From Arthrobacter sp. MN05-02 (GTDB taxonomy: Bacteria > Actinomycetota > Actinomycetes > Actinomycetales > Micrococcaceae), in contig AP018697.1 in NCBI GenBank assembly GCA_004001285.1, forward strand, positions 1,736,001 to 1,800,000: a stretch of DNA of 64,000 bases. Direction: 5' to 3'. Made by a program: the position numbers and the translations under genes. The notes under the pieces are model-generated. The model saw only the letters and a list, made by a program, of their open reading frames with translations. It had not been told where the DNA came from and searched no databases. Below are positions 45,019 to 52,442 of this stretch, piece after piece. The first letter of the stretch is position 1; each line of letters starts with the position of its first letter.

Positions 45019-45769
45019 ATGACACAGCAGTTCTACGTCTCGCCCGAGCAGCTGATGAAGGACCGTGCGGACTTCGCCCGCAAGGGGATCGGCCGCGGCC
45101 GCTCGGTGGTGGTAATGAGTTGCCGCGACGGCATCGCACTCGTCGCCGAGAATCCCTCGCCCTCGCTCCACAAGCTGAGCGAGATCTACGACCGCATCGC
45201 CTTCGCCGCCGTCGGCAAGTACAACGAGTTCGAGAGCCTGCGGCAGGCCCGGCGTCCGCTACGCGGATGTCCGCGGCTACTCCTACGCCCGCGAGGACGT
45301 CACGGCCCGAGGGCTCGCCAGCGTGTACGCGCAGAGCCTGGGTGCCGTCTTCACGGCGGAGAGCAAGCCGTTCGAGGTCGAGCTCGTGGTCGCCGAGGTG
45401 GGCCGCAGCCAGGACGAGGACCACCTGTACCGCCTCACGTTCGACGGATCCATCGCCGACGAGACCGGCTTCGTCGTCATGGGCGGTGCTGCCGACGCCG
45501 TCGTCCACGCCCTGGAAGGTCCCTGGACCGCCGAGCTGAGCCTCCGCGAGGCGGTCCGTGCCGCCGCCCGCGCCCTGCGGACCGCCGGAGCCTCCGCGCA
45601 GACCGGGAACGACGTCGCCCCGTCCGGAGTCACCGCGCTGGACCCGTCCCTCCTCGAGGTCGCGTTCCTCGAACGCGACCCGGATACCCTGCGCGGCAGC
45701 CGCCGCGCCTTCCGCCGCATCGGCGGACCCGAGCTCGAGAACCTCCTGCAGTACGAACAGGACACGTGA
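45019..45769 (+). CDS. prcA: Proteasome alpha subunit PrcA (one frameshift as sequenced)
   Basis: Forms the outer rings and gate of the 20S core. The N-terminal frame reads [23 protein letters not shown]... wait-free conserved start [19 protein letters not shown], with [17 protein letters not shown]; the rest continues one base later as [30 protein letters not shown] and [12 protein letters not shown] to TGA 45767-45769. The break is at CCC 45248-45250: dropping one C gives [15 protein letters not shown], the expected sequence. As sequenced the first frame runs on in frame through pafA, an artefact. About 249 residues when corrected, normal for PrcA. Since prcB and the rest of the system are intact, I infer a sequence error. 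Overlaps pafA by one base (TGATG). Confidence 0.9.
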
Positions 45770-47130
45770 TGGACCGGCGCATCTTCGGGGTCGAGACGGA
45801 ATTCGGCATCTCCTATTCGGGACCCAACTCGCGCCCGCTCTCGCCCGAGGAGGTCGCCAGGTACCTGTTCCGGAAGGTCGTCAGCTGGGGCAGGTCCTCG
45901 AACGTCTTCCTCACCAACGGGTCCCGCCTCTACCTCGACGTCGGATCCCATCCGGAATACGCTACCGCCGAGTGCGACGACCTGGCACAGCTGATCGCCC
46001 ACGACCGGGCGGGCGAGCTGATCCTCGAGGACCTCGTCTCGGAGGCCCAGCGCAAGCTCGGGCAGGAGGGTTACGACGGGCGGATCTACCTGTTCAAGAA
46101 CAACACCGACTCCGCGGGCAACTCCTACGGCAGCCACGAGAACTACCTCATCCCCCGCAAGCTCGAGTTCTCACGCCTCGCCGACATCCTCATCCCCTTC
46201 CTGGTGACGCGGCAGCTGCTGGTCGGCGCGGGCAAGGTCCTCAAGACGCAGACGGGATCCCTCTACGCGTTCTCGCAGCGGGCCGACCACCTGTGGGAGG
46301 GGATCTCGTCCGCGACCACCCGCTCACGGCCCATCATCAACACGAGGGACGAGCCGCACGCCGACGCCGAGCACTACCGCCGCCTGCATGTGATCGCGGG
46401 CGACTCGAACATGTCCGAGACCAGCATGCTGCTCAAGGTCGGGTCCGTGGACCTGCTGCTGCGGATGGTGGAGGCGGGGGAGATGATGCGTGACTTCCGG
46501 CTGGAGAACCCGATCCGGAGCATCCGGGAGATCTCGCACGACCTCACCGGGACGCAGCTCCTCAAGCTCGCCAACGGGCGCCACATGACCGCGCTCGAGA
46601 TGCAGCGTGAATACCTCGCCCGGGTGACCGCGTTCGTGGACCAGCACGGCGCCCACAACCGCCATGTCCCGACCATCCTTGATCTGTGGGAGCGCGTGCT
46701 CGAGGCCGTCGAGACCGGCCGTACCGACCGGATCGACACGGAGGTGGACTGGGCGATCAAGAAGAAGCTGATCGACAGGTACCTCGCACGGGCCGGAGAG
46801 GACCTCGACTCCGCGAAGGCGGCCCAGCTGGATCTCACCTACCACGACATCTCGCGCTCCCGGGGTCTGTTCTTCCTGCTGCAGGCGCACGGGGAGGCGG
46901 CCCGCGTCGTGGACGACACCGCCGTCAAGGAGGCCGTCGACCTGCCCCCGCAGACGACGCGCGCGCGGCTGCGCGGCGAATTCGTCCGGAGGGCGAAGGA
47001 AGCGAACCGCGACTACACGGTGGACTGGGTCCACCTGAAGCTCAACGACCGGGCACAGCAGACCATCCTCTGCAAGGATCCGTTCACCTCCGTGGACGAC
47101 CGCGTGGAAGCACTCCTGCAGCAGTTGTGA
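45769..47130 (+). CDS. pafA: Pup--protein ligase PafA
   Basis: Phosphorylates the C-terminal Glu of Pup with ATP and attaches it to substrate lysines. The 453-residue enzyme has [20 protein letters not shown] (metal-binding Glu residues), [64 protein letters not shown] and the C-terminal [23 protein letters not shown]. Compared with dop the N-terminal insertion loop is absent. One-base overlap with prcA. Followed by 143 bp before the FKBP lipoprotein gene. Confidence 0.96.
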   Translation: MDRRIFGVETEFGISYSGPNSRPLSPEEVARYLFRKVVSWGRSSNVFLTNGSRLYLDVGSHPEYATAECDDLAQLIAHDRAGELILEDLVSEAQRKLGQEGYDGRIYLFKNNTDSAGNSYGSHENYLIPRKLEFSRLADILIPFLVTRQLLVGAGKVLKTQTGSLYAFSQRADHLWEGISSATTRSRPIINTRDEPHADAEHYRRLHVIAGDSNMSETSMLLKVGSVDLLLRMVEAGEMMRDFRLENPIRSIREISHDLTGTQLLKLANGRHMTALEMQREYLARVTAFVDQHGAHNRHVPTILDLWERVLEAVETGRTDRIDTEVDWAIKKKLIDRYLARAGEDLDSAKAAQLDLTYHDISRSRGLFFLLQAHGEAARVVDDTAVKEAVDLPPQTTRARLRGEFVRRAKEANRDYTVDWVHLKLNDRAQQTILCKDPFTSVDDRVEALLQQL

Positions 47131-47273
47131 CGGTTCCGGGGCGGGTCCCGGGCCTCCCGCAACCACCGGCGCAGGGTGTTCCCAGGAGAAACCGCACGCC
47201 ATGAACCGTTAGGCTTGTCAGGGCCCTTTGTTCTACGGGCGGCCTGAACTGACACCAATCCGAAAGTGGTTCT

Positions 47274-48209
47274 GTGCGAAAAGTACTAGCGATCCTCCTT
47301 CCGTTGCTGCTGCTGCTGACGGCCTGCGGTGGTACGACGACGGGGAAGTCGGCCGGCGCCGCCGAGGTCTTCGACACTGTCAAGGTGAGCGGAGGAACCG
47401 ACGAGGAGGCACCGACCGTCGAGTTCGAGTCGCCACTGGACGTCACCGCGGTCGCCGCCAGGACCGTCGAAGAGGGCGACGGGGACGCGGTGGAGGCCGG
47501 GCAGCAGATCCGCTACCAGCTCGTCGCGCTCAACGCCACGGATGGCGAGGTCCTCGGCGACACCTACAGCCAGGGCGACCCCCAGGTCCTGCCGGTCGAC
47601 GACTCGCTCAAGGAGCAGGACAGCGAGCTCTACGAGGTCCTCGTGGGGACGAAGGTCGGGGCGCAGGTCGCCTACACGCGTCCGTCCGCCGAGCCCGCCG
47701 AGGGTGAGACCGCCGCCCCCGAGCAGCTGATCGTGCTCAAGGTCATCTCGGCCGAGCAGCCCCCGCCGGAGCCCGAGGTCCTCTCGCCGGAGGACGTCGA
47801 CAAGCTCGACGAGGAGGGCCGGCTCCCCACGTTCACGTTTGCCGACAACGGCGCACCCGAGGTGACCATCCCCGAGAACGATCCCTCCGACGACCTCGTC
47901 GTGAAGGTGCTCGAGGAGGGCGACGGCGAGGTCGTCGCCGAGACGGACAGCATCACGGCGAACTACACCGGCTGGACCTACTCCGACGGCGAGAAGTTCG
48001 ACTCCAGCTTCGACCGCGGCGAGCCCGCGACCTTCCCACTGAACCAGGTCATCACCGGCTGGACCAAGGGCCTGGCCGGCCAGAAGGTCGGGTCGAAGGT
48101 CCTGCTCGTGATCCCCGAGCCGTGGGCCTACCCCGCTGCACAGGCGGGCCAGCCCTCCGGCACGCTCGTGTTCTTCGTCGAGATCGTCAGCAAGGAAGCC
48201 GCGCAGTAG
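47274..48209 (+). CDS. FKBP-type peptidyl-prolyl isomerase lipoprotein
   Basis: Exported lipoprotein of 311 residues. Signal MRKVLAILLPLLLLLTAC has a lipobox LLTAC with Cys18 as the lipidated residue. The mature protein has a divergent FKBP-like half (about 60-160, VAARTVEEGDGDAVEAGQQI) and a canonical C-terminal FKBP domain (VVKVLEEGDGEVV, ITANYTGWTYSDGEKFDSS, LNQVITGWTKGLAGQKVGS, SGTLVFFVEIV). It should act on folding outside the membrane. GTG 47274 is used; the ribosome site is weak. It stands between pafA and a cytoplasmic FKBP, separating pafA from pafBC unlike the mycobacterial order. Confidence 0.88.
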   Translation: MRKVLAILLPLLLLLTACGGTTTGKSAGAAEVFDTVKVSGGTDEEAPTVEFESPLDVTAVAARTVEEGDGDAVEAGQQIRYQLVALNATDGEVLGDTYSQGDPQVLPVDDSLKEQDSELYEVLVGTKVGAQVAYTRPSAEPAEGETAAPEQLIVLKVISAEQPPPEPEVLSPEDVDKLDEEGRLPTFTFADNGAPEVTIPENDPSDDLVVKVLEEGDGEVVAETDSITANYTGWTYSDGEKFDSSFDRGEPATFPLNQVITGWTKGLAGQKVGSKVLLVIPEPWAYPAAQAGQPSGTLVFFVEIVSKEAAQ

Positions 48210-48254
48210 TCCGGCGCTCCTGAACACCGAGGAAAACCTGAGGAAAGGAAACAC

Positions 48255-48650
48255 ATGTCCTTCGGACAGCGCAATTTCGACCGGCAAAAGCCGGAGATCG
48301 ACTTCCCCGCCCACGAGGTGCCCACCGACCTCGTGATCGAGGACATCATCGAGGGCACAGGAGACGAGGCGAAGCCCGGGAACACTGTGTCCACCCACTA
48401 CGTGGGCGTCGCGTTCTCCACGGGCGAGGAGTTCGACGCCTCGTGGAACCGCGGCGCGCCGCTCGATTTCCGGGTCGGCGGGGGCCAGGTCATCCAGGGC
48501 TGGGACCAGGGCCTCCTCGGGATGAAGGTCGGCGGCCGCCGCCGGCTCGAGATCCCCTCCCACCTCGCCTACGGCGCCAGTGGAGCGGGGTCGGCGATCG
48601 GGCCGAACGAGGCACTCATCTTCGTGGTGGACCTGCTCGCCGTCCGCTAG
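48255..48650 (+). CDS. Cytoplasmic FKBP-type peptidyl-prolyl isomerase
   Basis: A 131-residue single-domain FKBP with the standard core: IEDIIEGTGDEAKPGNTVSTH, YVGVAFSTGEEFDASWNRG, FRVGGGQVIQGWDQGLLGMK, GGRRRLEIPSHLAYGASGAG, NEALIFVVDLLAV. No signal peptide, so it is cytoplasmic. ATG 48255 has GAGGAAAGG about 6 nt upstream. It lies 45 bp after the lipoprotein gene, and a strong terminator follows it, so both FKBPs end the proteasome-side transcription unit. Confidence 0.92.
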   Translation: MSFGQRNFDRQKPEIDFPAHEVPTDLVIEDIIEGTGDEAKPGNTVSTHYVGVAFSTGEEFDASWNRGAPLDFRVGGGQVIQGWDQGLLGMKVGGRRRLEIPSHLAYGASGAGSAIGPNEALIFVVDLLAVR

Positions 48651-48688
48651 CCCGATCCGCCGGAGCAGGAACTCCGGCATCGCAGTCC

Positions 48689-48730
48689 AGGAGGGACGCA
48701 GGCCACCACCAGTCGGCCTGCGTCCCTCCT
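48689..48730 (+). terminator. Strong terminator between the FKBP gene and pafBC
   Basis: A 16-bp perfect stem (48689-48704 with 48715-48730, AGGAGGGACGCAGGCC and its complement) with a 10-nt loop. It separates the proteasome/FKBP unit from pafBC-tat-helY. Confidence 0.85.
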
Positions 48731-48758
48731 GCCTCCCCCGGGAAGATAGGGTTTCACC

Positions 48759-50747
48759 GTGTCCGCAAAACGTACCGAACGCCTCCTCACCCTCGTGATC
48801 ATGCTCCTCTCGAGCCGACGCGGGTTCACGAAGGAGGAACTGTTCGACGAGATCGACCTGTACCGCGAGGCGACGTCGGTGGCCGCACGGGAGAAGCTCT
48901 TCGACCGCGACAAGGCAGCCCTCCGGGAACAGGGCATCCCCCTCGAGTCCTTCAGCGAGGACACACTGTTCGACAACGACAACACCGTGCAGCGCTACCG
49001 CATCAGTGCCGAGGACTACCGCCTCGGTGGAGTCACCTTCCAGCCGGAGGAGTACGCCGTCCTCAACCTGGCCGCCGGGGTGTGGGACCAGGGGTCGCTC
49101 GACTCCGCGGCATCCCGGGCGCTGCGGAAGCTCAGTTCGCGCAGCACCGACGGCGCGGTCGAGCTCACGCCCCTCATCCAGCCCCGCATCACCACCGATG
49201 CGCCCTACTGGGACATCGTGTGGCAGGCGCTGACCTCCCGCACCCCCATCCGCTTCCCCTACCGCGCTGCCAGTACGGGCCGTGAGGAGGTCCGCACGGT
49301 GCATCCGTGGGGGATGGGCGCGCGATTCGGTCACTGGTACGTGGTGGGGTTCGACACCACCCGCAAGGCCGAACGCTTCTTCCGCCTCTCCCGGATGACG
49401 GGGGAACCCGTCCTCCTGAAGGGCACCTTCGACGTCCCGGCGTCCTTCGACATGAATGCCACGCTGTCCTCGCTGTCACGCAGCGAGCCGGACCGCACCG
49501 CCGTCGTCGCCGCCCGGCCCGGCTCCTGCCAGGTGCTGCGCGTACGCAAGGACGCCGAGGTGCTGCAGACGGGCGAGGAGTGGGACATCCTCCGCGTGCC
49601 CTACGCCGCATCGAGCCCGATGGCGGCGACGATCGCCGGGTTGGGGACCAACGCGAGGGTGGAGGAGCCCCGGGAGCTGGCGACGGAGGTCACCCGGCTC
49701 CTCGAGGGAGCCCTCCGGGCCGCCCGGGCGGCTCCCCACGGCATCGAGATCACCGACGGGGCACGCCCCGCACCACGGAGGAAGTCCTCCTCGCAGGACC
49801 ACCTGCTGCGCCTGCTCGACCTCGTGCCCTACCTCCTCGCGCATCCGGGAGCGGAGGTGGGCGAGACCGCGCGCAGATTCGACGTCACGGAGGGCCAGCT
49901 GACCAAGGACCTCGACCTGCTGTTCGTCAGTGGTCCACGGCACTACCCGGACGGCCTCATGGACGTCAACATCGAGGACGGCCGCATCTACCTGACCAAT
50001 GCCCGGGACCTCGCCGAGCCGGTCAAGCTGAGCATGGACGAGGCCTGCTCGCTGATCGTGGGGCTCCAGGCCCTCCGCGAACTCCCCGGCATGAGGAACA
50101 ACGAGGCCATCGTCAGTGCCCAGACCAAGCTGACCGCTGCCGCCGGCGACGCCGCGCACATCGGCACGGCCGTCGCCACCAAGCTCACCGAGGACGACAT
50201 CGACCCGACGCTCGACGTCCTGCAGGCGGCCCTGCACTCCGGGGTCCGGGTGGAGGTGGACTACTTCGTGCCGACCCGCGACGAGATCACGCACCGTCTG
50301 CTCGAGCCCATCCGGATCTTCCTGCACCAGGACACGTGGTACCTGGAGGCATGGTGCGTCGACTCCGACGGACTGCGGAACTTCCGCCTGGACCGCATCC
50401 AGAGTGCCACCCTGACCGACCAGCCCGCCACGTCCGCCGCTGACGAGGCGTCCCTCGTACAGGACCGGCGGGCGGCCGCACCCTACCGGTCCGGCGAGAC
50501 CGACCAGGCCGTGACGCTCGTGCTGGAACCGCGGGCACGATGGATCGCAGCCCAGTACAACGCCGACGCCGTCCAGGAGCTGGGCGAGGACCGGCTGGCG
50601 GCACGCCTGAAAGTGGCTTCCAGTGCGTGGATTCCCGGGCTCGTGGCGAGCCTCGGTGGATCCGCCGCCGTCGTCGCCCCCGATGAGCTGCGCGAGGAGA
50701 CCCTCCGCTGGCTGGAGGCCGCCCGGGCGCACCAGGCGCTGGCCTAG
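48759..50747 (+). CDS. pafBC: PafBC, fused WYL-domain DNA-damage response activator
   Basis: Transcription activator of the LexA-independent DNA damage response. In mycobacteria PafB and PafC are separate; here a single 662-residue chain contains both. Each half has a winged-helix part (ERLLTLVIMLLSSRRGFTKEEL at 5-40; LLRLLDLVPYLLAHPGAEVG about 350-385) and a WYL domain (PIRFPYRA..EVRTVHPWGM; VEVDYFVPTRDEITHRLLEP), plus WCX tails. Fused PafBC is known from Arthrobacter. TAGGGT (48747-48752) lies 6 nt before the GTG with no ribosome site, so the mRNA is likely leaderless. It heads a unit leading to tatA, tatC and helY. Confidence 0.94.
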   Translation: MSAKRTERLLTLVIMLLSSRRGFTKEELFDEIDLYREATSVAAREKLFDRDKAALREQGIPLESFSEDTLFDNDNTVQRYRISAEDYRLGGVTFQPEEYAVLNLAAGVWDQGSLDSAASRALRKLSSRSTDGAVELTPLIQPRITTDAPYWDIVWQALTSRTPIRFPYRAASTGREEVRTVHPWGMGARFGHWYVVGFDTTRKAERFFRLSRMTGEPVLLKGTFDVPASFDMNATLSSLSRSEPDRTAVVAARPGSCQVLRVRKDAEVLQTGEEWDILRVPYAASSPMAATIAGLGTNARVEEPRELATEVTRLLEGALRAARAAPHGIEITDGARPAPRRKSSSQDHLLRLLDLVPYLLAHPGAEVGETARRFDVTEGQLTKDLDLLFVSGPRHYPDGLMDVNIEDGRIYLTNARDLAEPVKLSMDEACSLIVGLQALRELPGMRNNEAIVSAQTKLTAAAGDAAHIGTAVATKLTEDDIDPTLDVLQAALHSGVRVEVDYFVPTRDEITHRLLEPIRIFLHQDTWYLEAWCVDSDGLRNFRLDRIQSATLTDQPATSAADEASLVQDRRAAAPYRSGETDQAVTLVLEPRARWIAAQYNADAVQELGEDRLAARLKVASSAWIPGLVASLGGSAAVVAPDELREETLRWLEAARAHQALA

Positions 50748-50756
50748 ACTGGCACC

Positions 50757-51107
50757 ATGCTCTGGTGGATGTGGATCGTCCTGTGGGTCGCGCTGGTAGC
50801 CGTCAGCGTGATCTTCCTCGTCGTGGTCGGCTTCCGCGTCTTCCGGCGCGGAATGCGAACTCTGGGTGAATTCGGGGAAGCGATGGATCGCCTCGCGGTG
50901 GACGTGCCGACCGACGACGGCGCGGCCGCGCCGCACGCGGGCATCCCCGGGATCCCGGTGCCGGCGGTGTTCGCCGCGCCGGCCGACGTCCGCGCGGCTC
51001 GGGACGCCGCCCGTACGCGCCGCACCGGCGACCGCCGCAGCAGGCGCGTCCGGAAGCGTTCGGACCGCCGGCAGCCGCAGCTCCTGCGGGACATGCCCCA
51101 CCTGTGA
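50757..51107 (+). CDS. Small membrane-anchored protein of unknown function
   Basis: A 116-residue protein with one N-terminal membrane helix (MLWWMWIVLWVALVAVSVIF and on to about residue 28), then a basic stretch RVFRRGMRTLGEFGEAMDRL and a C-terminal Arg-rich tail (RTRRTGDRRSRRVRKRSDRR). No recognised domain. The ATG is 6 nt after TAGACT (50745-50750), which is also the end of pafBC, so an internal leaderless promoter is likely. Lies between pafBC and tatA; similar short Arg-rich proteins occur at this position in related Arthrobacter, as far as I recall. Confidence 0.65.
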   Translation: MLWWMWIVLWVALVAVSVIFLVVVGFRVFRRGMRTLGEFGEAMDRLAVDVPTDDGAAAPHAGIPGIPVPAVFAAPADVRAARDAARTRRTGDRRSRRVRKRSDRRQPQLLRDMPHL

Positions 51108-51143
51108 TCTAAACTGGAGCGGGATCAACGAGAGGAATCGGAC

Positions 51144-51500
51144 ATGAGGCTCGAAGGCTGGCACATCGTCATCATCATCGTTCTAGCGATCGTGCTGTTC
51201 GGCGCGCCGAAACTGCCCGGACTGGCCCGGAGCGTCGGGCAGTCGCTGAGGATCTTCAAGTCCGAGGTGAAGCAGATGAAGGACGAGAACAACACCGGCG
51301 AGACCGGCACGGAGCCCATGGAGGGCCGGGTGGTCGACACCGCCCGGACGCAGACCTACAACCCCGCCTCCGAGACTCCGGTGCAGCACCCCGGGCGACC
51401 CGCACCGCACCATCCGGGCGGCGGCGCCGACGGCTACAGGGACGGCCAGTCGCAGGCGGGACCGCCACAGCAGGGCGGTTCCTCGCACACCAGCCAGTAG
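51144..51500 (+). CDS. tatA: Sec-independent translocase subunit TatA
   Basis: Pore-forming subunit of the twin-arginine translocase. A 118-residue protein: short N-terminal membrane helix (WHIVIIIVLAIVLFGAPKLP), hinge FGAPKLP with the conserved Phe-Gly, the amphipathic helix LARSVGQSLRIFKSEVKQM, and a long flexible polar tail. ATG 51144 follows GAGAGGAAT. Encoded 8 bp before tatC. Confidence 0.92.
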   Translation: MRLEGWHIVIIIVLAIVLFGAPKLPGLARSVGQSLRIFKSEVKQMKDENNTGETGTEPMEGRVVDTARTQTYNPASETPVQHPGRPAPHHPGGGADGYRDGQSQAGPPQQGGSSHTSQ

Positions 51501-51508
51501 GGCTTCCC

Positions 51509-52345
51509 GTGTCACCCGCCAAGGTGCGCAAGCGCAAGAAGGCCAATCCGGAAGGCCGGATGGCCCTGAAGGAACACCTGCGCGAGGCGCGGAACAGGCT
51601 GTTCAAGTCCGCGATCGCGGTCATCATCGGCACCGTGGCCGGGTTCTTCGTCTACGAGCCCGTCCTACGCGCGCTGGCCGCCCCGATCATCGCCATCAAC
51701 GCGCAGGAGGGCAGGACGGCGTCGCTGAACTTCGACAGCGCCGCCTCCCCGTTCGACCTGCTCATCCAGGTCTCGGTGTTCCTGGGCCTGGTCATCTCCA
51801 GCCCGGTCTGGCTGTACCAGCTGTGGGCGTTCATCACACCGGGGCTGAAGACCAAGGAACGGCGTATCGCGCTGGCGTTCATCGCCGTCGCGTTCCCGCT
51901 GTTCCTGGCCGGTATCGCCCTGGCCTGGCTGATCCTCCCCAACGCGGTGCGGGTCCTGACGGAGTTCACGCCCGATGACTTCTCCAACTACATCAGCGTC
52001 TCCGTGTACTTCACGTTCGTGCTCCGGCTGATGCTGGCGTTCGGCATCGCGTTCCTCCTGCCCGTGGTCCTGGTCGGAATGAACATGGTGGGCCTGGTCT
52101 CGGGCCGGCAGATCCTGAAGGCCTGGCGGATCACGGTGTTCCTGGTGTGCCTGTTCGCGGCGATGGCCGCCCCCGGTGGAGACGCCCTGAGCATGTTCTA
52201 TCTCGCCGTTCCCCTGCTGCTGCTGTTCTTCCTCGCGATCGGCCTGTGCCTGCTCAACGACAAGCGCCGGGCCCGCCGCGCCGCCGCCCGCGAAGCCGCC
52301 GTGGACGCCACCGCCGACACCGCCACCCCCCTCGACGCGCTCTGA
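51509..52345 (+). CDS. tatC: Sec-independent translocase subunit TatC
   Basis: Receptor subunit of the twin-arginine translocase, recognising RR signal peptides. A 278-residue protein with six membrane helices. Family features: MALKEHLREARNRLFKSAI near the N-terminus, SSPVWLYQLWAFITPGLK, FTFVLRLMLAFGIAFLLPVV and AAMAAPGGDALSMFYLAVPL. The basic N-terminal 20 residues (SPAKVRKRKKANPEGR) are typical for actinobacteria. GTG 51509. tatB is not in this window, as expected for actinobacteria. Confidence 0.95.
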   Translation: MSPAKVRKRKKANPEGRMALKEHLREARNRLFKSAIAVIIGTVAGFFVYEPVLRALAAPIIAINAQEGRTASLNFDSAASPFDLLIQVSVFLGLVISSPVWLYQLWAFITPGLKTKERRIALAFIAVAFPLFLAGIALAWLILPNAVRVLTEFTPDDFSNYISVSVYFTFVLRLMLAFGIAFLLPVVLVGMNMVGLVSGRQILKAWRITVFLVCLFAAMAAPGGDALSMFYLAVPLLLLFFLAIGLCLLNDKRRARRAAAREAAVDATADTATPLDAL

Positions 52346-52442
52346 CCCGGCCTCCGCCCGGTGGCGCAAGCACCGCGGGCACGGGAACGCTCACCGCGTA
52401 CACCGCGTGCCCACCCCCAGCCGAACGTCTAGGGTGGAATTC

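Noticed and set aside
45019..47130. Apparent PrcA-PafA fusion of 703 residues
   Set aside because: The first frame leaves PrcA homology at 45248 and rejoins pafA by chance; the corrected prcA stops at 45769.
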